Part shown: positions 1 to 5,333 of the stretch, in pieces
How the letters are laid out: each line of letters opens with the position of its first letter
Position numbering within the stretch: position 1 is the stretch's first letter
Assembly: GCA_027030435.1 (NCBI GenBank)
Contig: JALVEX010000029.1
Span: 1-5,658, forward strand
From: Paracoccaceae bacterium
GTDB lineage: Bacteria > Pseudomonadota > Alphaproteobacteria > Rhodobacterales > Rhodobacteraceae
Reading direction: 5' to 3'
DNA length: 5,658 bases
Notes under the pieces: model-generated
Database searches by the model: none
What the model was told of the DNA's origin: nothing
What the model saw: only the letters and a program-made list of their open reading frames with translations
Program-made: the position numbers and the translations under genes

Positions 1-798
1 CTCCACGGAGGTAACGAAATCGCTCTTGCCGCTCGGACTGTTGACATTGGCGCTGCGGCTGAGGCCGGGGCCTTCGTCGTAATGCACCGGGGTGGTGGCG
101 AGGCTGTATTCGCCGGTGCCGGGAATGAGCGCCACGCCCCGCACCCCCTGGGCGATCTCCGGCGGCTGGCTTGGCTGGGCGGGGCGCACCACCTCGAAGG
201 TGAACTGCGGCACCCGGTTGCCGTAGGGCGCAAGCTCCAGATCCTCGATCACCACATAGGCGATGCCGCGATAGGCAGGCGCGGCCCCCGTGCCCTCCAC
301 CGCCTCGATCTTCGGATCGGGCATCTGATCTTCGCCGCCCTTGTAAACCCGCAGATTGAGATCGTCGCGCGCGATCTCCACCCCGTCGGCCCAGATCCGC
401 CCCACCCGCGTGATCTCGCCCTCGCAAAGGGCGATCGCAAGGCTGATCGAATAGCTGTAGGTGGTGGTTTTCGGCCGCTTGGGCGCGCCCTTGCCGCCAC
501 CGCCCGAAGTGGCCACATGCTCCTGAAAGCGCGTGGCCCAGATCACCTGCCCCGCCACACGCCACTGGCCATAGACCTGCGCAATCGGCGCGCCCTCGCT
601 GGCGCCGGTAAGGCGGAAGCGCTCCACGCGCCCCGTCTCCACCACCTCCGAGCCCGCGCCCATGAGGCTCTGATCGAGCACGCGCCCCAGCGTCGCCCCC
701 ACCGCGCGCCCGATGATGACGCTCGAAAGCCCCAGCACCGAGCCGCCGACGGAAGCCCCCACCGCCGCGCCGACGGCCGAAAGAACGAGAGTAGCCAT
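1..798 (-). CDS. g15: GTA baseplate 'megatron' / host-specificity protein, N-terminal part only
   Basis: The frame is open from the ATG at 798 to the window edge, exactly 266 codons without a stop. The full RcGTA gp15 is around 1300 residues, so about one fifth is visible. The N-terminus (1-45) is Gly/Ala/Val-rich and hydrophobic with little charge. Then come GRVERFRLTGASEGAPIAQV (56-75), a flexible SGGGGKGAPKRPKT linker (98-111), YSYSISLAIALCEGEITRVG (114-133) running into RIWADGVEI, PDPKIEAVEG (160-169), APAYRGIAYVV (173-183) and ALIPGTGEYSLATTPV (223-238). All match GTA gp15 as I remember it. The TIM-barrel-like (PF13547) and later phage-tail domains would lie outside. It should form the baseplate tip that contacts the recipient. 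It starts right after the g14 stop. Confidence 0.94.
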   Translation of the reverse strand, partial: MATLVLSAVGAAVGASVGGSVLGLSSVIIGRAVGATLGRVLDQSLMGAGSEVVETGRVERFRLTGASEGAPIAQVYGQWRVAGQVIWATRFQEHVATSGGGGKGAPKRPKTTTYSYSISLAIALCEGEITRVGRIWADGVEIARDDLNLRVYKGGEDQMPDPKIEAVEGTGAAPAYRGIAYVVIEDLELAPYGNRVPQFTFEVVRPAQPSQPPEIAQGVRGVALIPGTGEYSLATTPVHYDEGPGLSRSANVNSPSGKSDFVTSVE

Positions 799-1245
799 TC
801 AGGATCCCTCCCCGGGAAATTGAAAACGCGCCACGATGCGGCGCTGCCAGGGGGCGCTCAAGGGGCTTTCGATCACCCCGTGCCCCGTATAGGCGTGAAT
901 GAAGCTGGGCGCGGGGCCTGTCCGGCCCTGCAGCCCCAGATGCTTGGCAACGCTGCCCGCGCGCATCCGAAACAGGAGCACATCGCCCGCGGCCGGCGCA
1001 TCGAGCGGCTTGGCGCGAAGATGGCGCAGGGCGGCGGCGAGGAGCCGCTCCTCGCCCTCTGGCTCGCTCCAGTCGGGCGTGTAGGGCGGCACGGGCTCGG
1101 GCTCTTCGCCGTAAAGCGCGCGCCACACCCCGCGCAGCAGCCCGAGGCAATCGCACCCCGCGCCCTTCGTTGAGGCCTGATGGCGGTAGGGCGTGCCGAT
1201 CCAGGCCCGCGCCTCTCTGGCCGCGCGCATGCCGATGGCGCTCAT
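799..1245 (-). CDS. g14: GTA NlpC/P60 family cell-wall peptidase
   Basis: A 148-residue NlpC/P60-type cysteine peptidase (TIGR02219, phage variant). It is expected to act in the tail tip and cut peptidoglycan peptide bonds so the tail can pass the recipient's wall. W15-I-G-T-P-Y20 precedes the catalytic region GAGCDCLGL (28-36). By family pattern DCxGL, C33 is the nucleophile. The histidine in AKHLG (H102) or that in FIHAY (H117) completes the catalytic set; H117 in the Ser-Phe-Ile-His context looks conserved. AGDVLLFR (86-93) is another hallmark. No signal peptide is present, as expected for a particle component. The ATG overlaps the g13 stop and has GGGAG 9 nt upstream. The TGA directly abuts the g15 ATG. 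Confidence 0.93.
   Translation of the reverse strand: MSAIGMRAAREARAWIGTPYRHQASTKGAGCDCLGLLRGVWRALYGEEPEPVPPYTPDWSEPEGEERLLAAALRHLRAKPLDAPAAGDVLLFRMRAGSVAKHLGLQGRTGPAPSFIHAYTGHGVIESPLSAPWQRRIVARFQFPGEGS
806..813 (-). promoter_or_regulatory. Ribosome-binding site of g15
   Basis: GGGGAGGG on the minus strand inside the 3' end of g14, with its GGGAG core about 9-10 nt before the ATG at 798. It supports that start, which begins immediately after the g14 TGA (TGAATG). Confidence 0.6.
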
Positions 1246-2144
1246 CCCTGCAGGCTCCCGCCGTCATTGACGCCGCTGCGGCTCGGATAGCTCATCAGCC
1301 AGTCATCCCCCGGAATATGCGGAAAACCCCGGAAATTCAGGAAGTTCTGAAACTTCAGCCGGCAGGTCTCGGCGCGCTTGTCGCAGCCCGCGTCCATGCG
1401 CAGCATGTCGCCCGGCAGAACCGGCGCGCGCAAGGCTTCCCAAAGCTCGATCTCGCGGCCACTGTTGGAAAGGCGGTCGTTCTTTATGAGCGCCGTCAGC
1501 CCCTCCGCCGCGCCCGAAAGCACCGTGAGGCGGCCGCGCTCGAACCAGCGTTCGTCAAAGGCGGAGAGATCGGCGAAGCGGAAGATCCGCGCACCGCCCG
1601 TTTCCCCCGCCACCACCTCCTCCGCCGCCAGTTCGGCGCGGTAGCCGGGCGTTGCGAGATCGAAGCGGCAATCGCCATCGCCCAGAACCGCCGTGCAGGG
1701 CTTCTGGTAGATCCGCCCCTGGGGCTGGTTGAGCACCTCGGCCAGCCCGCGCAGCTCGGCCTCGAAGCCGCCGCCCTTTCGCCGGATCTCGCCGATCGTG
1801 CCGGCAAAGAGGAGCACCCGCTGGCCCACCTCCTGCCAGTTCACCAGCCAGGCCCTGACCCCGGCGCCGTCAAACCGCCCGGCGGCGATGTCCTCCTCCT
1901 TCACCGAGGCATCCGAGAGGATGCCGAGCGCCTCGCTGTTGTCCACCGCGAGGCCCGTGGTCTGCTCGAGCGCGCGCGCGGTGAGGCCGGTATCGGCGCG
2001 GAAAGTGATGCCCTCGAAGGCGAGATCGCGGTCATGATCGGTGAAGCCGAACACCGTGCCATCGCGCCGCTCCACCGCCCAGCAGCGCGCGAGCGTGGTG
2101 AGGCCGCTTTCGAGATGGGCCTGAAACTCCGGTGAAATCGCCAT
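1242..2144 (-). CDS. g13: GTA baseplate hub protein, DUF2163 / BR0599 family
   Basis: A 300-residue protein with an N-terminal DUF2163 domain (about 1-165; PF09931) and a C-terminal phage BR0599-type domain (about 190-285; PF09356), the TIGR02218 arrangement. In RcGTA it is the tail hub between the distal tail ring and the megatron. Recognisable segments are CWAVERRDGTVFGFTDHDRD (21-40), TGLAVDNSEALGILSD (63-78), a CxxxxxxxxC pair at C150/C159, and C254 and C261 before KFQNFLNFRGFPHIPGDDWL (264-283). Four cysteines in the C-terminal half, two per cluster, resemble the arrangement in lambda gpL-type tail-tip proteins that bind an iron-sulfur cluster. That role is inference here. It overlaps g14 by ATGA (1242-1245). 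Confidence 0.93.
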   Translation of the reverse strand: MAISPEFQAHLESGLTTLARCWAVERRDGTVFGFTDHDRDLAFEGITFRADTGLTARALEQTTGLAVDNSEALGILSDASVKEEDIAAGRFDGAGVRAWLVNWQEVGQRVLLFAGTIGEIRRKGGGFEAELRGLAEVLNQPQGRIYQKPCTAVLGDGDCRFDLATPGYRAELAAEEVVAGETGGARIFRFADLSAFDERWFERGRLTVLSGAAEGLTALIKNDRLSNSGREIELWEALRAPVLPGDMLRMDAGCDKRAETCRLKFQNFLNFRGFPHIPGDDWLMSYPSRSGVNDGGSLQG

Positions 2145-2776
2145 CAGACACGCACCTCCACAACCGGCACATCGGGCACCTCGCCCGCCTGGAAGCTGGC
2201 CACCGATGTCTGGATGCGGTCGGTGGCAAAGCGCACCGGCACATCGAATTCGAAGCCCGCCGTGATCCCGGCCCCCACATCGGGCGGGGTGGCGAAGGTG
2301 ATGATCCCGGTGGCGGTGTCCACGCTGTAATGCACCGCCTCCTGAAGCTCCGTGCCCGCCACGCCGACGCGCACCGTGCCTGCCACCGGCTTGGTGATCG
2401 GGCGGGCGTAGCTTTCGCCTCCCGAAGCATAGGACTTGACGAGCTGAAAGGCCGTCTCTGCCCCGTCGCCGGTGGCGATCGCCTGATCCTCGAAATGCAC
2501 CTCGTCCGAAGGCTTGCAGGATTTGTAATCCGCCCAGTCCTTCCAGCGAAAGCCGAACATCTCCCCCTGGCGCGCCTCGAAGAAGGCGATCAGGGTTTCG
2601 ATATCGTCCAGCGATCTCAGCCCCATGCCGGCATTGTAGCGGCGGCGCGAATGGGCCCAGGGGCTGTTGCGCTCCTCATGGCCGTTGGCGAGCGTCACCA
2701 CCTCCGTGCGCCGCTCCGGCCCGCCGATCGAGCCGAAGCTCAGATTGGCGGGGAATCTCACCTCGTGAAAGCCCAT
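2144..2776 (-). CDS. g12: GTA distal tail protein, DUF2460 family
   Basis: A 210-residue protein of the DUF2460/TIGR02217 family. In RcGTA it forms the distal tail ring joining the tube to the baseplate. The N-terminus MGFHEVRFPANLSFGSIGGP (1-20) is characteristic, followed by FFEARQGEMFGFRWKDWADY (65-84), and near the end ITAGFEFDVPVRFATDRI (171-188). The middle (100-170) is beta-rich. C87 is the only cysteine. The start has an excellent AGGAGG 8 nt upstream. The TGA shares a base with the g13 ATG (TGATG at 2144), so hub translation is probably coupled to it. Length matches the family. Confidence 0.93.
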   Translation of the reverse strand: MGFHEVRFPANLSFGSIGGPERRTEVVTLANGHEERNSPWAHSRRRYNAGMGLRSLDDIETLIAFFEARQGEMFGFRWKDWADYKSCKPSDEVHFEDQAIATGDGAETAFQLVKSYASGGESYARPITKPVAGTVRVGVAGTELQEAVHYSVDTATGIITFATPPDVGAGITAGFEFDVPVRFATDRIQTSVASFQAGEVPDVPVVEVRV

Positions 2777-2784
2777 CGGCCTTC

Positions 2785-2790
2785 CCTCCT
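2785..2790 (-). promoter_or_regulatory. Strong ribosome-binding site of g12
   Basis: AGGAGG on the minus strand, 8 nt before the ATG at 2776: a near-ideal Shine-Dalgarno match and the best in the window. It fits a gene that cannot rely on coupling to its upstream neighbour. Confidence 0.85.
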
Positions 2791-2791
2791 C

Positions 2792-2821
2792 TTGTTATCC
2801 GGCTGGTTGTTATCCGGCTGG
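2792..2821 (-). repeat. Perfect tandem duplication of a 15-bp unit upstream of g12
   Basis: Minus-strand unit CCAGCCGGATAACAA occurs twice head to tail (2807-2821 and 2792-2806) with no mismatch and no spacer. It lies entirely in the non-coding gap and ends one base before the g12 Shine-Dalgarno sequence. Replication slippage is the simplest origin. A role in spacing, protein binding or RNA structure is possible but not shown. Confidence 0.9.
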
Positions 2822-2822
2822 C

Positions 2823-2835
2823 CGCGCCCGGCGCG
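2823..2835 (-). promoter_or_regulatory. GC-rich palindrome one base after the g11 stop
   Basis: Reads CGCGCC-G-GGCGCG on the minus strand, beginning one nucleotide after the TAG of g11. It has perfect 6-nt arms around one base, which as RNA makes at most a 5-bp stem with a 3-nt loop. No U-tract follows, so it is not a standard terminator. It closely resembles the palindrome after g8. Chance is possible at this GC content. Confidence 0.3.
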
Positions 2836-2836
2836 C

Positions 2837-3508
2837 CTACCTGTTGCGCGCCGCGCGCCCGAGCACCCGGCTCATCTGCGCCGCGATCTGGCTTTCGCTC
2901 CTGTGGAAGCCCTCCACATCCGGGGTGGTGATGTTCATCACCACGGTGACGGGGCGGGCATTGCCGCTCCCCGCCGCCTGCACGCCCAAGCGCCCGTCGG
3001 GGCCGCGGGTGAGCGGCATGATCGCCTCGGGCCCGGCCTCTCCCATCACCCCTGCGCCGCCGCGCATGGCGAAAGGCGTGGGGCCATTGACGATGCCGCC
3101 GCGCGCAAAAGGCATCACCCGCCCCTGGCTCACGGCCCCGCCCTTCGCGAAGGGCAGGAGCCCCTGCACGAGGCCGTCCACCCCCTCAGCGATCAGCCCG
3201 CCGAAGTGATTGGCCACCGGGCGGATCGCGGCATTGTAGGCGGTGTTGATCATCGATTGCGCCACCTGATCGAGCGCATCCGTGAGCTTCATGCCATCGA
3301 GCACGATGCCGTCAAACGCCCGCTTAAGCCCGCGGCTGAGGCCGCGCGACATGGTGTCCACGCTGCGCCCGGTCACGGAGAGCGAATCCCGCATCCGCGC
3401 CAGCTCCCCCTCGAAGGCCCGGGCCATGGCGCCCGCGCCCCCCATCGTGCCCTCGAGCGCCGCGAGCTCCTCTTCCAGAACGGCGAGATCGCCGGGTTCA
3501 ATTGCCAT
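2837..3508 (-). CDS. g11: GTA tail tape measure protein (short)
   Basis: A 223-residue tape measure, close to the RcGTA gp11 length I remember and far shorter than the 600-1500 residues common in siphophages; this fits the short GTA tail. The N-terminal 110 residues are mostly helical, with an acidic start (LEEELAALE, 11-19) and repeated amphipathic segments. A Gly-rich middle carries two near-repeats, PFAKGGAVSQGR (119-130) and PFARGGIVNGPT (133-144). Next is GEAGPEAIMPL (156-166), a motif widespread near the C-terminus of lambda-type tape measures, then MNITTPDVEGF (191-201) and SQIAAQMSRVLGR. The ATG at 3508 overlaps g10.1 by 11 nt and has GGAG about 10 nt upstream. The protein should set tail length and be ejected or rearranged during DNA delivery. 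Confidence 0.92.
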   Translation of the reverse strand: MAIEPGDLAVLEEELAALEGTMGGAGAMARAFEGELARMRDSLSVTGRSVDTMSRGLSRGLKRAFDGIVLDGMKLTDALDQVAQSMINTAYNAAIRPVANHFGGLIAEGVDGLVQGLLPFAKGGAVSQGRVMPFARGGIVNGPTPFAMRGGAGVMGEAGPEAIMPLTRGPDGRLGVQAAGSGNARPVTVVMNITTPDVEGFHRSESQIAAQMSRVLGRAARNR

Positions 3509-3743
3509 TTTTCGCTTGCTCCGGTGAATGTTGCGAATGATCGGGGAAGGCGGCGAGAAGCTCCTCGAAGCGCCGCCGCCCCAGAGGCGCCGGCCCGCCG
3601 CCCTCGCCCAGCATCAGGAGGAATTCCGCCGGCGTCAGCCGCCAGAACTGATCGGGCCCGAGCCCGAGGCCCGAGATCCCGGCGCGCAGCATCGCCGGCC
3701 AGTCGAGCCTGCCCGCGCCGCCGCCCGTGCGCCCGCGCGTCAT
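3498..3743 (-). CDS. g10.1: GTA gp10.1, phage tail assembly chaperone family
   Basis: A small protein of 81 residues, matching the 'phage tail assembly chaperone' family (TIGR02216/PF09550) found between tail tube and tape measure in GTA clusters. The core is DWPAMLRAGISGLGLGPDQF (14-33) running into WRLTPAEFLLMLGEGG (34-49), then RRRFEELLAAFPD (57-69). The first 13 residues are Arg/Gly-rich and the last dozen are polar and probably disordered. The start is supported by the ATGA overlap with g10 and a GGGGAGG stretch immediately in front, though that stretch is closer to the ATG than ideal. The 3' end overlaps g11 by 11 nt. It probably partners gp10 in the way that lambda gpG and gpGT cooperate, here from two reading frames (inference). 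Confidence 0.88.
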   Translation of the reverse strand: MTRGRTGGGAGRLDWPAMLRAGISGLGLGPDQFWRLTPAEFLLMLGEGGGPAPLGRRRFEELLAAFPDHSQHSPEQAKNGN

Positions 3744-4063
3744 CCCTCCCCGCCCCCCACGGCGAAGGCGCGCGCCAGCAGCTGCGCCGCCACCCGCGCC
3801 GCCTCCACGGGGCCGCCCTCGATCTCGGCGCTCACGAGATCCTTCGCCGTGCCCCGCCAGCCGCCGCCGCGCAGGCCCGCCACGATCAGCGCCAGCACGT
3901 CGCGGGTGGTGAAGCGCCCCGCCTCGAAACGCTCCACCAGATCGATGAGCGAGCCGCTCTCCAGCGCCGCCTCCATCTCCGCCAGCGCCCCGAGGGTGAG
4001 CTTGCAGGCATGGGGCTCGCCATCGAGCACGAGGCGCACCTCGCCGGCCCAGGGGTTGGCCAT
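3740..4063 (-). CDS. g10: GTA gp10 family protein, putative tail assembly chaperone
   Basis: A 107-residue protein of the 'gene transfer agent family protein' group (GTA_gp10, PF11836; Phage_TAC_11). Its position between tail tube and tape measure, and its family, suggest a tail assembly chaperone that acts on the tape measure and is absent from the finished particle. Diagnostic segments are MANPWAGEV (1-9), KLTLGALAEMEAAL (21-34), ERFEAGRFTTRDVLALIVAG (44-63) and LRGGGWRGTAKDL (64-76). An ATG 12 nt upstream (4075) overlaps the g9 stop and would add MGGG. I chose 4063 because homologues I remember begin at MANPWAGE, but the upstream ATG is possible. The TGA overlaps the ATG of g10.1 in an ATGA (3740-3743). 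A G-run heptamer at 3752-3758 could allow a -1 frameshift into g10.1. Confidence 0.9.
   Translation of the reverse strand: MANPWAGEVRLVLDGEPHACKLTLGALAEMEAALESGSLIDLVERFEAGRFTTRDVLALIVAGLRGGGWRGTAKDLVSAEIEGGPVEAARVAAQLLARAFAVGGGEG
3752..3758 (-). promoter_or_regulatory. Candidate -1 frameshift heptamer near the end of g10
   Basis: G GGG GGC in the g10 frame (codons GGG and GGC) fits the X-XXY-YYZ slippery pattern formally. A -1 slip here enters the g10.1 frame nine nucleotides before the g10.1 ATG and skips the g10 stop. Lambda-type tail chaperones use such a shift. No test was possible, and G-runs are common in DNA this GC-rich. Confidence 0.3.
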
Positions 4064-4074
4064 CCCGCCCCCCA

Positions 4075-4491
4075 TCAGGGCGCCGGGGTGAAGGTGAGCG
4101 CGCCGGCCGAGGCGAGGCTCAATTCATAGGTCGCCTCGCCGTCGTGATTGCCGGCATATTCGATCGCGGTGATCTGGAAGGGGCCTTCCACCACCCCGAA
4201 ATCGGGAATGATGACCTGAAAGGCCGGGGTTTCGCCGTCAAAGAAGATCTGGCGGGCGCGCTCGTCCGTCGCGTCGTCGCGGAACACCCCGCTGCCCGAG
4301 ATCGTCGCCGATTTCACGCCTGCGCCGCCGAGAAGCTCGCGCCAGCCGCCCTGGCTTTCGAGGCTGGTCACATCCACGCTTTCCGCATTGAAGCTGATGC
4401 GCGTCGCGCGCAGCCCCGCGATGGTGGTGAAGCTGCCCGATCCGGTGATGTCGAGCTTGATGAGAAGGTCTTTGCCGTTCTGAGCCGCCAT
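4075..4491 (-). CDS. g9: GTA major tail (tube) protein, TP901-1 family
   Basis: A 138-residue protein of the phage major tail protein family (TIGR02126/PF06199). It polymerises as stacked rings to form the tail tube through which DNA passes. Visible family segments are NGKDLLIKLD (residues 5-14), ATRISFNAESVDVTS (29-43), GGWRELLGGAG (48-58), SATISGSGVF (61-70) and, near the C-terminus, FQITAIEYAGNHDGEATYEL (105-124) followed by SLASAG. This beta-rich pattern is typical of tube proteins, and the length matches RcGTA gp9 as I recall it. The start at 4491 has a Shine-Dalgarno sequence (GGAGAA) 5 nt upstream. The TGA shares its last base with the upstream ATG candidate of g10 (TGATG). As the tube subunit, it should be one of the most abundant products of the cluster. 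Confidence 0.94.
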   Translation of the reverse strand: MAAQNGKDLLIKLDITGSGSFTTIAGLRATRISFNAESVDVTSLESQGGWRELLGGAGVKSATISGSGVFRDDATDERARQIFFDGETPAFQVIIPDFGVVEGPFQITAIEYAGNHDGEATYELSLASAGALTFTPAP

Positions 4492-4496
4492 GGCTG

Positions 4497-4502
4497 TTCT
4501 CC
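4497..4502 (-). promoter_or_regulatory. Ribosome-binding site of g9
   Basis: GGAGAA on the minus strand, 5 nt before the ATG at 4491. Unlike most genes here, g9 does not overlap its upstream neighbour, so it needs an independent initiation site. This sequence supports the chosen start. Confidence 0.7.
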
Positions 4503-4572
4503 AATCTGCAAATGGTCATTTCCCCCGAAGGGCCGTCCGCTGCCGCCTCCCGCCCGGGTGCCGGCGCAAACG

Positions 4573-4587
4573 CGCGCCCTGGGCGCG
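4573..4587 (-). promoter_or_regulatory. GC-rich palindrome (possible RNA hairpin) directly after the g8 stop
   Basis: Reads CGCGCCC-A-GGGCGCG on the minus strand. The two 7-nt arms are perfectly complementary around one base, so a realistic RNA hairpin is 6 bp with a 3-nt loop. It starts immediately after the TGA of g8. There is no run of U residues behind it, so it is not a classical intrinsic terminator. It could slow RNA decay or partly attenuate transcription. In DNA this GC-rich it could also be chance. Confidence 0.35.
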
Positions 4588-4998
4588 TCAGCCGTCATCC
4601 ACGCGGGCGCGGAAGCGAAGATCGATGCGCCGCCTGTCAGAGGTGCCCGCGCGCCGTGCCCTGGCGCGCTCGAAAGCGAGATAGACAAGCACCCCCCGCG
4701 CAAGGCTGAGCGCCGCGCCCGAGAGCGCATCGCTCACCGCCGCCGCCACGGTTTTCGCCACCTGGAAACCGGCGGCATCGGAAACCACGCTCACCGTCAG
4801 GATATGAAGCGCCCCACGCCCCGTCTTGTCGGAGCGGTCGCGCACATCCTCGATGCCGAGGCTCACATAGGTGCCCGGGAGCGGCCCGGGGGGCACGTCA
4901 TCGTAGATATTGCTGCCGATCAGCCCCTGAAGGGTGCTGTCGGCGGCGAGATGCTGATAGATGGCGGCCTGAAGCGCCGCCGCTGCGCCGTAGCTCAT
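4588..4998 (-). CDS. g8: GTA tail terminator / completion protein, DUF3168 family
   Basis: A 136-residue DUF3168 (PF11367) protein. Members cap the head-proximal end of the tail tube and join it to the neck. Diagnostic segments are IYDDVPPGPLPGTYVSLG (residues 31-48), DVRDRSDKTGRG (51-62), HILTVSVVSDAAGF (65-78) and the closing RRIDLRFRARV. These agree closely with what I remember of RcGTA gp8. The N-terminal MSYGAAAALQAAIYQ helix is also typical and supports the ATG at 4998, which overlaps the g7 stop. The gene ends directly before a GC-rich palindrome at 4573-4587 and a 96-nt gap, the larger of the two real gaps in the window. The neck genes and the abundant tail-tube gene may therefore be expressed at different levels (inference). 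Confidence 0.92.
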   Translation of the reverse strand: MSYGAAAALQAAIYQHLAADSTLQGLIGSNIYDDVPPGPLPGTYVSLGIEDVRDRSDKTGRGALHILTVSVVSDAAGFQVAKTVAAAVSDALSGAALSLARGVLVYLAFERARARRAGTSDRRRIDLRFRARVDDG

Positions 4999-5333
4999 GT
5001 CACCACCTCCTCGCGCACATGGCAGGCGATGTAGCGCCCGGCCGGATCGTGATCGCTGACGGCCAGGATGCGGAAGATCCGGCTGCCGGCGCGAAAGCGC
5101 TGCTCGGGGCGCGGGCGCGAGGGCGCGCCGAAGGGCACCGCGCGCAGGATGAAGCGGTAGCCGGCGCCGGAAATGACGCTCAGATCATCGCCCCTCTCGC
5201 GCCCGCTCAGCGCCTGCATCTCGGCCCAGTGGGTGCCGATCACGCTCCATGTCTCGCTCCAGCCTCCCGCGCCATCGGGGGTGCGGCTCGCCTCTTCCAG
5301 CACCAGCTTTCGATTGAGATTGGGGTGTCTCAT
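4995..5333 (-). CDS. g7: GTA head-tail adaptor / stopper protein, gp7 family
   Basis: A 112-residue protein of the phage head-tail joining family (PF05521, SPP1 gp16-like; TIGR01563). It sits in the neck between the gp6 adaptor ring and the tail terminator and is thought to close the DNA channel after packaging. Visible hallmarks are an R-x-x-DGAGGW segment (residues 17-25) followed by W29, a central RFILR beta strand (60-64), and the C-terminal F87-R-I-L then SDHDPAGRYIACHV (93-106), typical of the small beta-barrel fold. Length is usual for the family. The start is fixed by the ATGA overlap with g6. Its own TGA overlaps the ATG of g8 in another ATGA (4995-4998), so the three neck genes are tightly coupled. 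Confidence 0.92.
   Translation of the reverse strand: MRHPNLNRKLVLEEASRTPDGAGGWSETWSVIGTHWAEMQALSGRERGDDLSVISGAGYRFILRAVPFGAPSRPRPEQRFRAGSRIFRILAVSDHDPAGRYIACHVREEVVT

Larger units (their letters stand above)
2777..2836 (-). other. 60-nt intergenic gap between g11 and g12
   Basis: Spacer between the tape measure stop and the distal tail start. In minus-strand order it holds a GC palindrome (2823-2835), two exact tandem copies of a 15-bp unit (2792-2821) and the Shine-Dalgarno sequence of g12. The repeat units contain GATAACAA, noticeably less GC-rich than the surroundings. I see no complete promoter. Confidence 0.65.
4492..4587 (-). other. 96-nt intergenic gap and leader of the major tail protein gene
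   Basis: Non-coding spacer between the g8 stop and the g9 start. On the minus strand it begins with a GC-rich palindrome (4573-4587), continues through G/C-rich sequence without a recognisable promoter, and ends in a good Shine-Dalgarno sequence for g9. I see no convincing -35/-10 pair and no U-tract after the palindrome. It is more likely an mRNA-level control or processing region than a new transcription start (inference). Confidence 0.6.

Noticed and set aside
82..2135. Long plus-strand open frames opposite g15, g14 and g13 (82-1173 and 1170-2135)
   Set aside because: Same reason: complementary-strand openness in high-GC DNA. The minus-strand proteins have clear family motifs and the plus-strand ones have none.
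2032..2430. Minus-strand 132-codon frame across the g12/g13 junction
   Set aside because: It is an out-of-frame reading of g12 and g13; its Arg/Ser/Pro-rich translation shows no family pattern.
2777..2836. CRISPR array or insertion-sequence footprint suggested by the tandem repeat
   Set aside because: There are only two copies, 15 bp each, with no spacer, no terminal inverted repeats and no transposase. It is a simple tandem duplication.
2132..4129. A 665-codon open frame on the plus strand, opposite g10 to g12
   Set aside because: It runs antisense across several well-identified genes and their gaps. Its translation is Arg/Ala/His/Pro-rich low-complexity sequence without domains, as expected opposite GC-rich codons. 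It is a shadow, not a gene.
4497..4587. Promoter in the g8-g9 gap
   Set aside because: No acceptable -35/-10 pair or A/T-rich segment was seen. Only a palindrome and a ribosome-binding site can be supported.
4144..5034. A plus-strand 296-codon frame opposite g8 and g9
   Set aside because: Composition is Arg/Ala/His-rich without recognisable motifs, and it lies opposite two confidently identified tail genes.
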